This document shows, piece after piece, positions 1 to 10,398 of a stretch of 64,000 nt of DNA. Below the pieces are notes generated by a model that saw only the letters and a list, made by a program, of their open reading frames with translations, was not told the origin of the DNA and searched no databases. How positions within the stretch are numbered: the first letter of the stretch is position 1; each line of letters begins with the position of its first letter. Both the position numbers and the translations under genes were made by a program. The stretch comes from an uncultured Pelagibacteraceae bacterium (GTDB taxonomy: Bacteria; Pseudomonadota; Alphaproteobacteria; Pelagibacterales; Pelagibacteraceae): positions 62,001 through 126,000 of the forward strand of contig CACHLB010000001.1 in NCBI GenBank assembly GCA_902580505.1. The letters are read 5' to 3'.

Positions 1-83
1 CTTAGTCTGTATCTATCTTTCGATACACTTTTAAGTTTTTTTCTTACTCTAAATTTTTTTCTTTCAATAGTATTTAATCTCAT
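1..83 (-). CDS. rplR: 50S ribosomal protein L18, N-terminal part (cut by window edge)
   Basis: Only the first 27 codons are inside the window. The translation begins MRLNTIERKKFRVRKKLK and is rich in Arg and Lys, as expected for the basic N-terminus of L18, which binds 5S rRNA in the large subunit. Its ATG shares one base with the rplF stop codon (TAATG), so the two are translationally coupled. L18 follows L6 in the usual spc order, which supports the call as much as the short sequence does. Confidence 0.8.
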   Translation of the reverse strand, partial: MRLNTIERKKFRVRKKLKSVSKDRYRL

Positions 84-622
84 TATTTTTTCTTACCTTC
101 TTTTCTTAAAATATATTGACCTTTTTCTTTTATACCCTTTCCTTTATATGGTTCTGGTGGTCTAATACTTTTTATTTGTGATGCAACCATTCCAACTTGT
201 TGTTTATTTGAGCCACTAATTTTAAGTGTTGTTTGTTTTTCAACAGCAATTTTAATACCTTCTGGAATATCATAATTTATATCATGACTAAATCCTAGTT
301 GCATATTTAAAACATTGCCTTTTAGAGCAGCTCTGAATCCAACTCCGGTAAGTTCAAGTATTTTCTCATATCCAGTACTTGCACCAATAATGGCATTATT
401 AAGTAAGCTTCTGTTCATACCCCATAATCTTTTAGAATTATCATCAAGTTTTTTAGGTTTTATTGATAGGTCTTTACCCTCAGTAATATTAAGTTCAAAC
501 ATTTCTAAATCTAATTTTATAGATTGTTTACCTAGTGGGCCCTCTACATTAATTGTATTTCCAGATAATAAAACTTTTACTTTTTCTGGAATTTGTATGT
601 TTATTTTTCCTATTTTAGACAT
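83..622 (-). CDS. rplF: 50S ribosomal protein L6
   Basis: L6 binds 23S rRNA near the sarcin-ricin loop and helps form the factor-binding region of the large subunit. The 179-residue product has normal length and carries the L6 signature PEPYKGKGI starting near residue 156, followed by a basic tail. It lies between rpsH and rplR, the standard spc order, and its start codon overlaps the rpsH stop by one base. No anomaly seen. Confidence 0.97.
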   Translation of the reverse strand: MSKIGKINIQIPEKVKVLLSGNTINVEGPLGKQSIKLDLEMFELNITEGKDLSIKPKKLDDNSKRLWGMNRSLLNNAIIGASTGYEKILELTGVGFRAALKGNVLNMQLGFSHDINYDIPEGIKIAVEKQTTLKISGSNKQQVGMVASQIKSIRPPEPYKGKGIKEKGQYILRKEGKKK

Positions 623-1014
623 TAAAATACCTTACAAATTATTTCTCCACCAAGTTTTTTCTTTCTTGCATCTACATCAGTCATTACACCTTGTGGAGTA
701 GATATAATTGCAATACCAAGACCATTATTAATTTTTGGAAGACTGCTTGCGCTAGAAAAAATTCTTCTACCTGGCTTAGATATTCTTTCAATAGTGTTTA
801 TAACAGGATTCCCTGAGTTATATTTTAGGTTAATTTCAATTGAAGGTTTTTTTTCGTCATTGATTTTGTAATCAATAATATAACCCTCTGACTTTAACAC
901 ATCAGCTATTTTGGCTTTAAATTTTGATGATGGCAATGATACTTTATTGTGATTCCTTACTTGGGCATTTTTAATTCTTGCCAACATATCACCTATTGGA
1001 TCGCTTAAACTCAT
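622..1014 (-). CDS. rpsH: 30S ribosomal protein S8
   Basis: S8 is a primary 16S rRNA-binding protein of the small-subunit platform; in E. coli it is also the translational repressor of the spc operon. The 130-residue product has the expected length and the C-terminal S8 signature STPQGVMTD near residues 108-116. It follows rpsN after a 10-base gap and runs into rplF. Whether it autoregulates here cannot be seen; no obvious S8-binding mimic was identified by eye. Confidence 0.97.
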   Translation of the reverse strand: MSLSDPIGDMLARIKNAQVRNHNKVSLPSSKFKAKIADVLKSEGYIIDYKINDEKKPSIEINLKYNSGNPVINTIERISKPGRRIFSSASSLPKINNGLGIAIISTPQGVMTDVDARKKKLGGEIICKVF

Positions 1015-1024
1015 ATTTTCCTTT

Positions 1025-1330
1025 CTACCAACTAGATTTTACCATTCCAGGAATTTTGCCTTCTAAACCAAGTTGTCTGAGGGCTATTCTTGAAATTTTT
1101 AGTTTTCGGTAAACACCATGCGGTCTACCAGTAATCTGGCATCTATTCATAACTCTAACCTTTGCTGAATTTCGAGGCAACTTTGATAATTTTTGTTGTG
1201 CTTTAAACCTTTCTTCTAAGGATAATTTTTTATCCATTATTATTTTTTTTAATTTTAATCTTTTTTCATAAAACTTGTTTGACAACCTTACTCTTCTATT
1301 ATTTTTGTTAATCGCGCTCATTTTAGCCAT
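1025..1330 (-). CDS. rpsN: 30S ribosomal protein S14 (zinc-free type)
   Basis: S14 assembles into the head of the 30S subunit. The 101-residue length and the single cysteine (in [15 protein letters not shown]) identify the long, zinc-independent form and not the roughly 61-residue form with two CXXC pairs. Its start codon overlaps the rplE stop by one base, as is common in this block. Position between rplE and rpsH is canonical for spc operons. Confidence 0.96.
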   Translation of the reverse strand: MAKMSAINKNNRRVRLSNKFYEKRLKLKKIIMDKKLSLEERFKAQQKLSKLPRNSAKVRVMNRCQITGRPHGVYRKLKISRIALRQLGLEGKIPGMVKSSW

Positions 1331-1884
1331 TAGTTACTCCTTGTTTCTTTAAACGGAAAATTTAAATGTTTTAATAATTCAAAACTGTGTTCTACTTTTT
1401 GAGATTTAATAACTATTGTTATGTCTAAACCTCTAATTTTGTCAACTTTATCAAAATTTACCTCGGGAAATATAATATGCTCTTTAACTCCAAATGTATA
1501 ATTTCCAAATTTATCAAAACCATTGGGACTTAATCCCCTAAAGTCTTTAATTCTTGGTAAGGCAATATTAGTTAGTCTATCAATGAATTCATACATCTTA
1601 TTTTTTCTTAATGTTACTTTCAATCCAGAGTTAGTATTTTTTCTGGTTTTAAAATTTGCTATAGATTTTTTAAATTTTGTTACGACTGGCATTTGTCCTG
1701 TGATGTTTGCTAGATCTTCTTGACATGATTTCAAAATTTTTTGATCATTTCCATCAAGTCCTAACCCCATATTTAAAACTATTTTTTGTATTCTTGGGCC
1801 CATATATAAATTTTTATAACCAAATTTTTCTTTTAATGTTGGTTCTATCTCATTAGCGATTGCTAGTTTTAATCTAGGTGTCAT
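1330..1884 (-). CDS. rplE: 50S ribosomal protein L5
   Basis: L5 sits in the central protuberance, binds 5S rRNA and contacts the P-site tRNA. The 184-residue product has typical length with conserved blocks such as NMGLG near residue 38 and GLDITIVI near the C-terminus. Start and stop each overlap their neighbours (rplX, rpsN) by one base, so translation is probably coupled along the block. Confidence 0.97.
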   Translation of the reverse strand: MTPRLKLAIANEIEPTLKEKFGYKNLYMGPRIQKIVLNMGLGLDGNDQKILKSCQEDLANITGQMPVVTKFKKSIANFKTRKNTNSGLKVTLRKNKMYEFIDRLTNIALPRIKDFRGLSPNGFDKFGNYTFGVKEHIIFPEVNFDKVDKIRGLDITIVIKSQKVEHSFELLKHLNFPFKETRSN

Positions 1885-2123
1885 TACTTCTTCGCCTCAT
1901 TTTTATTTTTTATGTCAAAAATCGCTAGATTAGAAAGATGAATAAAATTTTCTTTTGAAACTATTCCACCTTTCTTTTCTTTTGTGGTTTTCACATGTTT
2001 TTTTACCATATTAATTCCTTTAACTTTTGCCCTATTATTTTTTCTATCAATTTCAATTACATCACCATCTTTGTTTTTATCCTTACCTGTCAATATCTTT
2101 ACTTTGATGCCTTTTTTAATCAT
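1884..2123 (-). CDS. rplX: 50S ribosomal protein L24, short form
   Basis: L24 initiates large-subunit assembly by binding the 5' end of 23S rRNA. The N-terminal KOW motif is evident ([19 protein letters not shown]). At 79 residues it is clearly shorter than the roughly 100-residue form common in bacteria; the KOW core is kept and the C-terminal part is trimmed. It overlaps rplN and rplE by one base each. The shortening fits genome streamlining and gives no sign of a frameshift, since the next gene starts at the stop. Confidence 0.94.
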   Translation of the reverse strand: MIKKGIKVKILTGKDKNKDGDVIEIDRKNNRAKVKGINMVKKHVKTTKEKKGGIVSKENFIHLSNLAIFDIKNKNEAKK

Positions 2124-2491
2124 TATAATACCTCTGGTGCCAATGAAATTATTTTCATTTGTCCCCTACTTCTTAATTCTCTAGTAACTGGTCCAAAAAT
2201 CCTAGTGCCTATAGGCTCTCCTTTGTCATCTGTCAGAACAGCTGCATTGTTATCAAATCTTACTTTGGATCCATCATTTCTATGAATACCTTTTTTGACT
2301 CTTACAACAACCGCTTTGTGAACTGCGCCCTTTTTTACTTTCCCTTTTGGAATTGCTTCCTTTACAGCAACCACAATAGTATCACCAATACTTGCGTATC
2401 TTCTTTTAGATCCACCTAACACTTTTATGCATTCAATCTTTTTTGCACCAGTGTTGTCTGCTACAAATAATTCTGTTTGAACTTGTATCAT
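2123..2491 (-). CDS. rplN: 50S ribosomal protein L14
   Basis: L14 binds 23S rRNA at the subunit interface and forms intersubunit bridges. I place the start at the internal Met giving [13 protein letters not shown], the usual L14 N-terminus, and 122 residues. The open frame extends 17 codons further upstream, but that part overlaps rpsQ and has no L14 similarity. With this start, the gene overlaps the rpsQ stop by four bases (ATGA), as elsewhere here. Confidence 0.96.
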   Translation of the reverse strand: MIQVQTELFVADNTGAKKIECIKVLGGSKRRYASIGDTIVVAVKEAIPKGKVKKGAVHKAVVVRVKKGIHRNDGSKVRFDNNAAVLTDDKGEPIGTRIFGPVTRELRSRGQMKIISLAPEVL

Positions 2492-2724
2492 TTGGAAACT
2501 CCTATTACTTGAAATTTTTTCGTCTTTGAGTAAGGTTTGCACTCTTGTATTGATACTTTATCACCGTTTTTATATTTATTCTCTTCGTCATGAACACTAT
2601 ATTTTTTTCTAGCTTTGATTACTTTTTTTAATACTGGATGTTGATATTTTCGCTCAACTAAAACTGTAATAGTTTTATTTGGCTTATTGCTGACAACTAT
2701 TCCATTTAATACTTTTTTAGGCAT
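2488..2724 (-). CDS. rpsQ: 30S ribosomal protein S17
   Basis: S17 is a primary 16S rRNA-binding protein of the small-subunit body with an OB fold. The 78-residue product has normal length and the C-terminal family signature [18 protein letters not shown]. It overlaps rpmC upstream by eight bases and rplN downstream by four. Order rpmC-rpsQ-rplN is the standard S10/spc junction. Confidence 0.96.
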   Translation of the reverse strand: MPKKVLNGIVVSNKPNKTITVLVERKYQHPVLKKVIKARKKYSVHDEENKYKNGDKVSIQECKPYSKTKKFQVIGVSK

Positions 2725-2905
2725 CTTTTCTCACTATTAATGTTTTTAATCTTGCAATGTTTTTTTTTGTTTCACTTATTTTTGAAGGACTTTTTATTTG
2801 ACCATTAATTTTTTGAAATCTAAAATTAAAAAGATCTTTTTTTAATTTATCAATATCTTTTAAAGCCTGTTCTTTAGTCATTTTTTTTATTTCGCTTTTT
2901 TTCAT
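2717..2905 (-). CDS. rpmC: 50S ribosomal protein L29
   Basis: L29 lies at the polypeptide exit tunnel, close to the trigger factor and SRP docking site. The product has 62 residues, the usual small size, is mostly helical and basic, and carries the typical pattern around [13 protein letters not shown]. It begins directly after the rplP stop with no spacer. No other function fits its size and position. Confidence 0.94.
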   Translation of the reverse strand: MKKSEIKKMTKEQALKDIDKLKKDLFNFRFQKINGQIKSPSKISETKKNIARLKTLIVRKDA

Positions 2906-3313
2906 TTAAATTCTTTTAATAAATTTACATTTTATTGGGAGTTTAGCTGAGGCCTTGTAAAGAGCTTCTTTAGCAATTTCCTCTGTTACTCCGTCAACTT
3001 CAAATAAAATTCTACCTGGTTTAACTCTGCATGCCCAAAATTCAGGTGAACCTTTTCCTTTACCCATTCTAACCTCAGTAGGTTTTTTTGATACGGGTAT
3101 ATTAGGAAACATTCTTGTCCAAACTCTGCCCTGTCTTTTCATATGTCTTGTTAATGCGACTCTAGCAGCCTCAATTTGTCTAGATATAATTCTTTCTGGC
3201 TGAATAGCTTTTAAACCGAAAGAGCCATAATTCATTACATTACATCTAGAAGCACTGCCGTGAATTCTTCCTTTGTGTGCTTTTCTAAACTTTGTTCTAG
3301 TTGGTTGTAACAT
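2906..3313 (-). CDS. rplP: 50S ribosomal protein L16
   Basis: L16 is needed for correct A-site tRNA placement near the peptidyl transferase centre. The 135-residue product starts [16 protein letters not shown] and contains the conserved [12 protein letters not shown] block near residues 82-93. Length is normal. It sits two bases after rpsC, the standard S10 order. Confidence 0.97.
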   Translation of the reverse strand: MLQPTRTKFRKAHKGRIHGSASRCNVMNYGSFGLKAIQPERIISRQIEAARVALTRHMKRQGRVWTRMFPNIPVSKKPTEVRMGKGKGSPEFWACRVKPGRILFEVDGVTEEIAKEALYKASAKLPIKCKFIKRI

Positions 3314-3315
3314 TA

Positions 3316-3975
3316 TTATGCTTTATTCCTTTCTTGGCTAAATTCTTTTGTAAAAATTTCACCTTTGTATATCCAGACTTTTATTCCGATTATTCCGTAA
3401 GTGGTTAGAGCTTCTGCTTCGGCATAATCAATATCTGCTCTTAAAGTATGAGATGGGATACTGCCATCCCTTAACCATTCTGTTCTAGCAATTTCATTTC
3501 CCCCTAGTCTTCCACTACAAGACACTTTAATTCCCTTTGCGCCTAATCGTAATGCAGATTGCATTGCTCTCTTCATTGCTCTCCTATACGAAACACGTTT
3601 AACTAACTGTTGAGCAATATTCTCGGCAACTAAAAATGAGTTTGTTTCAGGTTTTTTTACTTCTTTAATATTTAGTACTATTTCATTTGCACTCAGTCTT
3701 GATAATTTTCCTTTAATTTTTTCTATATCACTTCCCTTTTTTCCAATTACAAAACCAGGTCTAGAAGTATAAATAGTTACAAAACATTTTTTTGCAGATC
3801 GCTCTATCATGACCTTAGAAACTCCAGAGTTAATTACATTTTTTTTAATGAATTCTCTAATTTTAAAATCTTCAATTAAATAATTTCCAAAATCTCTCTT
3901 TTTTGCGTACCAGACGGAATCCCATCCTCTATTGATACCTAATCTTAAACCTACTGGATTAACTTTTTGTCCCAT
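3316..3975 (-). CDS. rpsC: 30S ribosomal protein S3
   Basis: S3 lines the mRNA entry channel with S4 and S5 and has helicase activity on incoming mRNA. The 219-residue product starts [16 protein letters not shown] and contains a type II KH domain with the GxxG-type loop VIGKKGSDI near residues 77-85. The start overlaps the rplV end by 17 bases, the longest overlap in the ribosomal block. Otherwise ordinary. Confidence 0.97.
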   Translation of the reverse strand: MGQKVNPVGLRLGINRGWDSVWYAKKRDFGNYLIEDFKIREFIKKNVINSGVSKVMIERSAKKCFVTIYTSRPGFVIGKKGSDIEKIKGKLSRLSANEIVLNIKEVKKPETNSFLVAENIAQQLVKRVSYRRAMKRAMQSALRLGAKGIKVSCSGRLGGNEIARTEWLRDGSIPSHTLRADIDYAEAEALTTYGIIGIKVWIYKGEIFTKEFSQERNKA

Positions 3976-4354
3976 GTTCCTTCTCTTTTTGTTTCATTTG
4001 TTCGCTCAAAACTATTGTTACGTTTGAGTATGGTTTCATAATTTCCGCAGCTCTACCTTTGGCTCTAGCTCTAAATCTTTTCATTATTACCTGTTTTCCG
4101 CAGAAAGCTTCTTTGACAACTAAATTGTCAATATCATATTGAAAATTATTTTCTGCATTAGCAACTGCGGATGAAATTGTTTTTTTAACATCTTTAGAGA
4201 TTCTTTTTTCTGAAAAAGATAAATCTCTAATCGCAATTTCTACTTTTTTTCCAACTATTGATTTAAGTATAGGTTTTAATTTTCTTACACTAGATCTTAC
4301 ATTCTTATTTATTGATCTTACCTGTTTTAAATCTATATCTTTTTTCTTATTCAT
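3959..4354 (-). CDS. rplV: 50S ribosomal protein L22
   Basis: L22 contacts all domains of 23S rRNA and its beta-hairpin lines the exit tunnel. The 131-residue product carries the conserved [18 protein letters not shown] block that ends the hairpin. The first 20 residues are an extra basic extension compared with the usual roughly 110-residue protein. It overlaps rpsC and follows rpsS after two bases. Confidence 0.95.
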   Translation of the reverse strand: MNKKKDIDLKQVRSINKNVRSSVRKLKPILKSIVGKKVEIAIRDLSFSEKRISKDVKKTISSAVANAENNFQYDIDNLVVKEAFCGKQVIMKRFRARAKGRAAEIMKPYSNVTIVLSEQMKQKEKEHGTKS

Positions 4355-4356
4355 AT

Positions 4357-4665
4357 TTATTTCTTATCAGCTCCCTTAGCGCCGCCCTCAACTTTTGCTT
4401 TTTTATCAGCTGGTGTATGACCAAAAAACTGTCTTGTTGGAGCAAATTCTCCAAATTTATGTCCCACCATATCTTCAGATACAGTTATTGGTATAAATTT
4501 TTTACCGTTATAAATTAAAAAACTAAATCCTACGAAGTCAGGTATTATTGTAGACTTTCTAGACCAAGTTTTAATTGGCTTTTTATTAGGATCGTTCTTA
4601 ATCTTTTCAACTTTTTTAATTAAACTTTCCTCAACAAACGGTCCTTTCCAAACAGATCTTGCCAT
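4357..4665 (-). CDS. rpsS: 30S ribosomal protein S19
   Basis: S19 forms a complex with S13 in the 30S head and contacts the A-site region. It begins [15 protein letters not shown] and contains the family signature [16 protein letters not shown] near residues 68-83. The 102 residues include a short Lys/Ala/Gly-rich tail beyond the usual end. It lies between rplB and rplV in canonical order. Confidence 0.96.
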   Translation of the reverse strand: MARSVWKGPFVEESLIKKVEKIKNDPNKKPIKTWSRKSTIIPDFVGFSFLIYNGKKFIPITVSEDMVGHKFGEFAPTRQFFGHTPADKKAKVEGGAKGADKK

Positions 4666-4668
4666 AAT

Positions 4669-5502
4669 TTAAGCTCTCTTCTTCTTTCTTCTTCTTATTA
4701 TAAATTTGTCAGTTCTTTTATTGTCTCTTGTTTTTAATCCTTTGGCTGATTGTCCAGTAGGAGAAACTGGATGTCTACCACCTGCAGATTTACCTTCACC
4801 GCCACCATGAGGGTGATCTACTGGATTTTTAACAACCCCTCTGGTATGTGGTCTTCTTCCCAACCATCTTGATCGGCCAGCTTTACCAATTTTAATGTTT
4901 TTTTGATCTGGATTAGATAATACCCCAATTGTAGCCATAGCTCTTGAATCTATTTTTCTAACTTCACCCGAAGTCATTTTTATAATTGAATAATTTCCAT
5001 CTATACCTGAAATCGTTACTGATGAGCCTGCAGCTCTAGCAATTTTTCCACCTGCACCAGGCTGTATTTCAACGTTATGAATGTCAATACCTACTGGGAT
5101 ATCTTGTAATGGTAGACAATTACCAATTTTAATTTCTGAAGACGAACCATTTTGAACATAATCACCAACTTTTATTTTTTGTGGGGCAAGATAATAGAAT
5201 TTTTGATTATCCTCAAATTTTACTAACATTATGTGACATGATCTGTTTGGATCATATTCAATTCTTTCTACAATTGCTTTCATATTCATTTTTTTTCTAT
5301 AAAAATCTATTTTTCTATACTTATGTTTATGTCCACCACCATGGTTTCTGGAAGTTATTCGCCCATAGTTATTTCTACCTTTAGAAGAATAATTTGCACT
5401 AGTTAATGGTTTATAAGGTTTACCTTTCCAAAGACCCTCTCTACTAGTTAAAATAGTGCCTCTGGTAGATTTTGTGTAAGGTTTGAATGTTTTTAGAGCC
5501 AT
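4669..5502 (-). CDS. rplB: 50S ribosomal protein L2
   Basis: L2 is one of the most conserved large-subunit proteins and is required for subunit joining and peptidyl transferase activity. The 277-residue product has the expected length. The conserved NPVDHPHGGGEGKS loop, containing the histidine important for activity, is near residues 226-239. It follows rplW after three bases and precedes rpsS. Confidence 0.98.
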   Translation of the reverse strand: MALKTFKPYTKSTRGTILTSREGLWKGKPYKPLTSANYSSKGRNNYGRITSRNHGGGHKHKYRKIDFYRKKMNMKAIVERIEYDPNRSCHIMLVKFEDNQKFYYLAPQKIKVGDYVQNGSSSEIKIGNCLPLQDIPVGIDIHNVEIQPGAGGKIARAAGSSVTISGIDGNYSIIKMTSGEVRKIDSRAMATIGVLSNPDQKNIKIGKAGRSRWLGRRPHTRGVVKNPVDHPHGGGEGKSAGGRHPVSPTGQSAKGLKTRDNKRTDKFIIRRRKKKRA

Positions 5503-5505
5503 ACT

Positions 5506-5799
5506 TTAAATTCCTGTTGTTAAGTCAATATTTTGACCTTTTTTAAGTGTAATAATTGCTTTTTTAAAACCCTTCTTTTTAACTTTTTTTCCTCTAGTTG
5601 ATTTAATTAAAGTTTTTTTATTAATAATATTAATTTTTGTTACATTAACTTTAAAAATTTTTTCAATTGATCCTTTTAATGTTTTTTTATTAGCACTTTG
5701 AGGTACCTTAAAAACAATTTTATTTTGTTCTGACAAATTAGTTGATTTTTCAGTTACAACAGGAAACAAAATTTTATCATATAAGCTTAGTTTATCCAT
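5506..5799 (-). CDS. rplW: 50S ribosomal protein L23
   Basis: L23 sits at the tunnel exit and is the docking site for trigger factor and SRP. The 97-residue product has the conserved PVVTEKS motif near residues 13-19 and the strongly basic central loop around STRGKKVKKKGFKKA. Its start shares one base with the rplD stop. Normal length, canonical position. Confidence 0.96.
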   Translation of the reverse strand: MDKLSLYDKILFPVVTEKSTNLSEQNKIVFKVPQSANKKTLKGSIEKIFKVNVTKINIINKKTLIKSTRGKKVKKKGFKKAIITLKKGQNIDLTTGI

Positions 5800-6422
5800 T
5801 ATTGATACCTTTTTTCCAATTCTTTAACTGAACTCTCAGTAAAAATAATTTTTCTATATTTAACTAAATCAAATGCACTGAAATGATTTGCATCTGTTAA
5901 TTTGACATTAGGAATATTTTTAGTTGAATTTAAGATATTGTCTTTTGATTTTGTATCCACAATAAATAATGAGTTATTTGCATCAAACCTCTTTAAAAGT
6001 TCAAACATTTCTTTTGTTTTTTCAATTTTTTTTCCAAAGTCATCAAAAATAATTAAATTATTTGATTTATTTTTCTCAGTAATAAGCGAGGCTATACTCA
6101 TTTTTTTTTCACTTTTATTCAACTTTCTAGATTTATAATTATCCTGACCTTTGGGTCCATGAGCTATTCCTCCACCTACAAATATGGGCGCTTTTTTACT
6201 AGAGTGTCTTGCATTACCAGTACCTTTTTGTGAGTAAATTTTAGAAGTTGAGCCAGTTATTTCATTTCTTTGCTTTGTCTTTGCTTTTCTACCTTTGAAA
6301 TTAGAATTTAATTTATAGATTACACCACTCACTAATTGATTGTTAACTTTAGCACTAAAAATTTTATCTAACACCTCTATGCTTTGTTTTTTTCCATCAA
6401 TGCTTAATTTATCTATTTTCAT
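5799..6422 (-). CDS. rplD: 50S ribosomal protein L4
   Basis: L4 reaches into the exit tunnel through a long basic loop; in E. coli it also represses the S10 operon by attenuation. The 207-residue product contains that loop (around SQKGTGNARHSSKKAPIFVGG) and normal flanking domains. It directly abuts rplC with no spacer. Regulation of this block by L4 is not visible, since rpsJ has no long leader here. Confidence 0.96.
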   Translation of the reverse strand: MKIDKLSIDGKKQSIEVLDKIFSAKVNNQLVSGVIYKLNSNFKGRKAKTKQRNEITGSTSKIYSQKGTGNARHSSKKAPIFVGGGIAHGPKGQDNYKSRKLNKSEKKMSIASLITEKNKSNNLIIFDDFGKKIEKTKEMFELLKRFDANNSLFIVDTKSKDNILNSTKNIPNVKLTDANHFSAFDLVKYRKIIFTESSVKELEKRYQ

Positions 6423-7133
6423 TTATTTTTTCTTTTTATCTGTTGATTTTTTTTGTTTTTCAATTTGCTCAATTTTTTCTTCAATTGACATTCGGTTAAT
6501 ATCTTTGACTGATTTTTTTATTAATACCTCTGTATTTTTTGATCCAGGAATTGAACCTTTTAAATATAGTAAATTGTTTTCTTTGTCAGTTTTTATAACT
6601 TCAATATTTTGTATAGTTCTAATTTTATCTCCCATATGACCCGCCATTTTTTTTCCTTTAAAAACTTTACCTGGATCCTGCCTTTGTCCTGTTGAACCGT
6701 GAGATCTATGAGAAATTGAAACTCCATGGGTAGCTCTCAATCCACCAAAATTATGCCTTTTCATTGCACCTGCAAATCCTTTACCAATTGTCTTAGATTT
6801 AACATCAACAAATTTAACATTCTCAAATATTTCTAATCCAATTTCATTTCCTTCTTTGAAATTTTCAGTACTTTCTAATCTAAACTCTTTAAGTGTTTTT
6901 TTTGGCTCAGTATTTTTTTTGGCAAAATAACCTTTCATAGCTTTGGTTAATTTTGAGTTTTTAATTTTTCCAAATCCTATTTGAACTGCAGTGTATCCTC
7001 TGTTTTCTTTGTTAATAACGTTTATAACTCTTCCAGTCTCCATTTTTAATACGGTAACTGGAACTGATTGGCCGGTTTTAAAAAACTCTCTAGACATTCC
7101 TATTTTTTTTCCAATTAAAGCTAAATTATCCAT
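6423..7133 (-). CDS. rplC: 50S ribosomal protein L3, with basic tail
   Basis: L3 nucleates large-subunit assembly and its central extension reaches the peptidyl transferase centre. The conserved block around HRSHGSTGQRQDPGKVFKG, including the usual glutamine-methylation region, is present near residues 142-160. The protein has 236 residues, about 25 more than usual; the extra part is a Lys/Gln/Glu-rich C-terminal tail. Its start overlaps rpsJ by one base. Confidence 0.96.
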   Translation of the reverse strand: MDNLALIGKKIGMSREFFKTGQSVPVTVLKMETGRVINVINKENRGYTAVQIGFGKIKNSKLTKAMKGYFAKKNTEPKKTLKEFRLESTENFKEGNEIGLEIFENVKFVDVKSKTIGKGFAGAMKRHNFGGLRATHGVSISHRSHGSTGQRQDPGKVFKGKKMAGHMGDKIRTIQNIEVIKTDKENNLLYLKGSIPGSKNTEVLIKKSVKDINRMSIEEKIEQIEKQKKSTDKKKK

Positions 7134-7441
7134 TAAATTTTAATCTCCACATCTACCCCTGATGCTAAATCAAGTTTCATTAGTGCTTCAACTGTTGCGG
7201 GTGTAGGTTCAATAATATCAATTAATCTTTTGTGAGTTCTAGTTTCGAATTGTTCTCTACTTTTTTTATCAATATGTGGGGACCTTAAAACAGTATATCT
7301 CTCTATTTTTGTAGGTAGAGGAATTGGACCTTTAATATTAGCTCCTGTTCTTTTAACGGTATTTACAATCTCCTCAGTGGACTGATCCAACACCTTATTA
7401 TCGTACGCTCTTAATTTTATTCTAATATTTTGTTTATCCAT
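7133..7441 (-). CDS. rpsJ: 30S ribosomal protein S10 (NusE)
   Basis: S10 is a small-subunit head protein and, as NusE, links NusG to the ribosome and to antitermination complexes. The 102-residue product includes the conserved [19 protein letters not shown] block near residues 38-56. It starts two bases after the fusA stop, so the str-type genes and the S10 genes are physically continuous, without tuf between them. Confidence 0.97.
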   Translation of the reverse strand: MDKQNIRIKLRAYDNKVLDQSTEEIVNTVKRTGANIKGPIPLPTKIERYTVLRSPHIDKKSREQFETRTHKRLIDIIEPTPATVEALMKLDLASGVDVEIKI

Positions 7442-7443
7442 AA

Positions 7444-9519
7444 TTAACCTGTTTTCTTGGTTACCTCATCTTGAACATTTTGTGGTACCTTGTCGTAATG
7501 ATCAAAAAACATTGAATATTGAGCTCTACCTTGTGACATAGATCTTAAACTATTTATATAACCAAACATATTTGCTAATGGCACCATTGCAGTTATTACT
7601 GTTGCATTTCCTCTTTGCTCTTGTGTACTTATTTGGCCTCTTCTACTATTCAAATCACCTATTACATCTCCCATATAATCCTCTGGAGTGACTACCTCAA
7701 CTCTCATTACTGGTTCTAAAAGTTTTAAAGTTCCTCGAGTACATGCCTCTTTAAAACATTGTCTTGAAGCAAGCTCAAAAGCTAATACACTTGAATCAAC
7801 ATCATGGTGTAAACCATCTAAGATTGTAACTTTATAATCAATCAAAGGAAATCCAGCTAGAATACCACCATCTGCTATTGTCTCTACACCTTTTTCAACA
7901 CCTGGTATAAATTCTTTTGGTATAGCTCCACCTTTTATTTTGCTTTCAACTTCTCTTCCCTTGCCTGGTTCTAGTGGTTCAACAGATAATTTTACTCTAG
8001 CAAACTGTCCTGCACCACCACTCTGTTTTTTGTGTGTATAATCAAACTCAGCAGCGTTTAATATTGTTTCTCTGTATGCAACTTGAGGTGCTCCTACATT
8101 TGCCTCAACTTTGAATTCTCTTTTCATTCTATCAACGATGATATCTAAATGTAATTCACCCATTCCTTTAATTATTGTTTGACCTGACTCTTCATCTGAT
8201 GATACTCTAAATGATGGATCTTCTTTAGCTAATCTTCCTAATGCTTCACCCATTTTTTCTTGATCTGCTTTTGATTTAGGCTCAACTGCAATTTCTATAA
8301 CTGGATCTGGAAATTCCATTGGCTCAAGTAATACTGGTGCATCTTTATTTGCCAACGTATGACCTGTTATCGTATTTTTTAATCCAGCGAGCGCAACTAT
8401 ATCACCTGCACTTGCTTCTTTGATGTCTTCTCTTGAATTAGCATGCATTAGAAGCATTCTTCCAACTCTTTCTTCTTTATCTGAAGATGTATTATAAACC
8501 CCGGTTCCAGATTTAACCGTTCCTGAATAAATTCTTATAAATGTAAGACTTCCTACAAATGGATCAGTTGCAACTTTAAATGCTAAAGCTGAAAAAGGCG
8601 CACTATCCTCAAACTTCATTTCAATTTCCTCGTCAGATCCTGGTTTTGTACCCATAATAGATCCAAGATCCTCTGGACTTGGTAAGTAATCTACAACAGC
8701 ATCTAATAATGGTTGAACACCTTTATTTTTGAAGGCTGAACCAGTTAAAACTGGAACAAACTCAAAGTTTAAACATCCTTTTCTGACACATTTAATCAAA
8801 TCTTCTTGTTTAATTTCCTCACCACCTAAATAAGCTTCCATTAATTTTTCGTTTTGCTCAACGGCTGTCTCAACCAATTCTTGTCTGTATTTGTCACAAA
8901 TTTCTTTAAGGTCATCTGGAATATCTTTCTCTTCCCATTCAGCACCAAGATCTTCATTTTTCCAAACAATTGCTTTCATTTTAACTAAATCTACAACACC
9001 TTTTAATGATGCTTCTATTCCTATTGGAATTTGCATAACTAAAGGTTTAGCTCCAAGCCTATCTTTAATCATATCTACACATCTAAAGAAATCTGCACCG
9101 GTTCTATCAAGTTTATTAACAAAACAAATTCTTGGAACTTTATACTTATCAGCTTGTCTCCAAACTGTTTCTGATTGCGGTTCTACACCAGCAACACCAT
9201 CAAATACTGCAACGGCACCATCCAAAACTTTTAGAGATCTTTCAACTTCAATTGTAAAATCAACATGGCCTGGAGTATCAATAATATTAATTCTATGTTC
9301 TCTCCAAAAACAAGTAGTTGCAGCTGAAGTTATTGTAATACCCCTTTCCTGCTCTTGTTCCATCCAATCCATCGTTGCAGCACCATCATGAACTTCACCA
9401 ATTTTATGACTCTTACCTGTATAATATAAAATTCTTTCTGTGGTTGTAGTTTTACCTGCATCTATGTGGGCCATGATGCCAATGTTTCTATATTTATTTA
9501 GTGGATGTGTCTTTGCCAT
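7444..9519 (-). CDS. fusA: translation elongation factor G
   Basis: EF-G is the GTPase that drives translocation and, with RRF, ribosome recycling. The G1 motif [13 protein letters not shown], the switch region [18 protein letters not shown] and NKLD are all present, followed by domains II-V. I prefer the start giving [14 protein letters not shown] (691 residues), five bases after rpsG; an in-frame ATG four codons upstream at 9531 would overlap rpsG by seven bases. Neither start has a clear Shine-Dalgarno sequence. Confidence 0.97.
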   Translation of the reverse strand: MAKTHPLNKYRNIGIMAHIDAGKTTTTERILYYTGKSHKIGEVHDGAATMDWMEQEQERGITITSAATTCFWREHRINIIDTPGHVDFTIEVERSLKVLDGAVAVFDGVAGVEPQSETVWRQADKYKVPRICFVNKLDRTGADFFRCVDMIKDRLGAKPLVMQIPIGIEASLKGVVDLVKMKAIVWKNEDLGAEWEEKDIPDDLKEICDKYRQELVETAVEQNEKLMEAYLGGEEIKQEDLIKCVRKGCLNFEFVPVLTGSAFKNKGVQPLLDAVVDYLPSPEDLGSIMGTKPGSDEEIEMKFEDSAPFSALAFKVATDPFVGSLTFIRIYSGTVKSGTGVYNTSSDKEERVGRMLLMHANSREDIKEASAGDIVALAGLKNTITGHTLANKDAPVLLEPMEFPDPVIEIAVEPKSKADQEKMGEALGRLAKEDPSFRVSSDEESGQTIIKGMGELHLDIIVDRMKREFKVEANVGAPQVAYRETILNAAEFDYTHKKQSGGAGQFARVKLSVEPLEPGKGREVESKIKGGAIPKEFIPGVEKGVETIADGGILAGFPLIDYKVTILDGLHHDVDSSVLAFELASRQCFKEACTRGTLKLLEPVMRVEVVTPEDYMGDVIGDLNSRRGQISTQEQRGNATVITAMVPLANMFGYINSLRSMSQGRAQYSMFFDHYDKVPQNVQDEVTKKTG

Positions 9520-9524
9520 AATAT

Positions 9525-9995
9525 TTACCATCTAAAATGTGCAAAAGCTTTATTTGACTCTGCCATTTTATGTGTATCTTCTTTCTTTTTTATTGCTGAA
9601 CCTCTTTTTTGATAAGCATCAAAAATTTCATTAAATAATTTATCGGACATCTTTTTGTCTTTTCTTTTTCTTGATGCATCAATAATCCATCTTAATGCTA
9701 GTGCTTGTGATCTTTTAGCCTTAACTTCAACTGGAACTTGATATGTAGCTCCACCGACACGTCTCGATCTAACTTCGACAGTTGGTCTTACATTATTTAT
9801 TGCATCATTAAATACTGTTAAAGGTTCGTCTTTTGATTTTGATTTAATTTTATCAATCGCATCATAAACAATTTTTTCTGCAATAGTTTTTTTACCATCT
9901 AACATTATAGAGTTGATTAGTTTTGGAATTATTACTGATTTATATTTAGGATCTACAATTGGAATTTTTTTAGGAGCTTTTCTTTTTCGAGACAT
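9525..9995 (-). CDS. rpsG: 30S ribosomal protein S7
   Basis: S7 organises the 3' major domain of 16S rRNA and lines the E site; in E. coli it represses the str operon. The 156-residue product has normal length and conserved blocks such as [19 protein letters not shown] near residues 74-92. It begins two bases after the rpsL stop, leaving no room for the E. coli-type S7 binding site between these genes. Confidence 0.97.
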   Translation of the reverse strand: MSRKRKAPKKIPIVDPKYKSVIIPKLINSIMLDGKKTIAEKIVYDAIDKIKSKSKDEPLTVFNDAINNVRPTVEVRSRRVGGATYQVPVEVKAKRSQALALRWIIDASRKRKDKKMSDKLFNEIFDAYQKRGSAIKKKEDTHKMAESNKAFAHFRW

Positions 9996-9997
9996 AT

Positions 9998-10369
9998 TTA
10001 TTTACCTTTTTTCGTTCCATATAAAGAACGTCTCTGTTTTCTATTTGCAACTCCTTGAGTATCTAAATTACCACGAAGTATATGATATCTCACACCAGGT
10101 AAGTCTTTAACACGTCCACCCCTTATTAATACTACTGAGTGCTCTTGTAAATTATGTCCTTCTCCAGGGATATATGCTGTAACTTCAAAACCATTTGATA
10201 ATCTAACTCTTGCAACTTTTCTTAATGCTGAGTTTGGTTTCTTGGGAGTAGTTGTATAAACTTTTACACAAACACCTCTTTTCAAAGGTTGTTTTTGTAA
10301 TGCTGGAACTTTATTCCTAGCAATTTGTTTATCTCGACCTTTTCTTAACAACTGGTTTATTGTTGGCAT
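9998..10369 (-). CDS. rpsL: 30S ribosomal protein S12
   Basis: S12 sits at the decoding centre and controls accuracy. The start is the Met giving [12 protein letters not shown] (123 residues); the open frame extends 33 codons upstream, but that stretch is leader sequence. Lys43 in [11 protein letters not shown] and Lys88 in [11 protein letters not shown] are both wild type, the streptomycin-sensitive state, and Asp89 is the residue methylthiolated in other bacteria. It is the first gene after a promoter-bearing gap. Confidence 0.97.
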   Translation of the reverse strand: MPTINQLLRKGRDKQIARNKVPALQKQPLKRGVCVKVYTTTPKKPNSALRKVARVRLSNGFEVTAYIPGEGHNLQEHSVVLIRGGRVKDLPGVRYHILRGNLDTQGVANRKQRRSLYGTKKGK

Positions 10370-10398
10370 AAAAATTTTATAAAGTTTGATTTTAGAGG

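Noticed and set aside
2492..2542. Longer N-terminus for L14
   Set aside because: The extra residues overlap rpsQ in another frame and are unlike L14; the internal Met gives the family-standard start.
8891..9391. 166-codon open frame antisense to fusA
   Set aside because: It lies wholly opposite highly conserved EF-G sequence and has no recognisable protein features; it is a reading-frame shadow.
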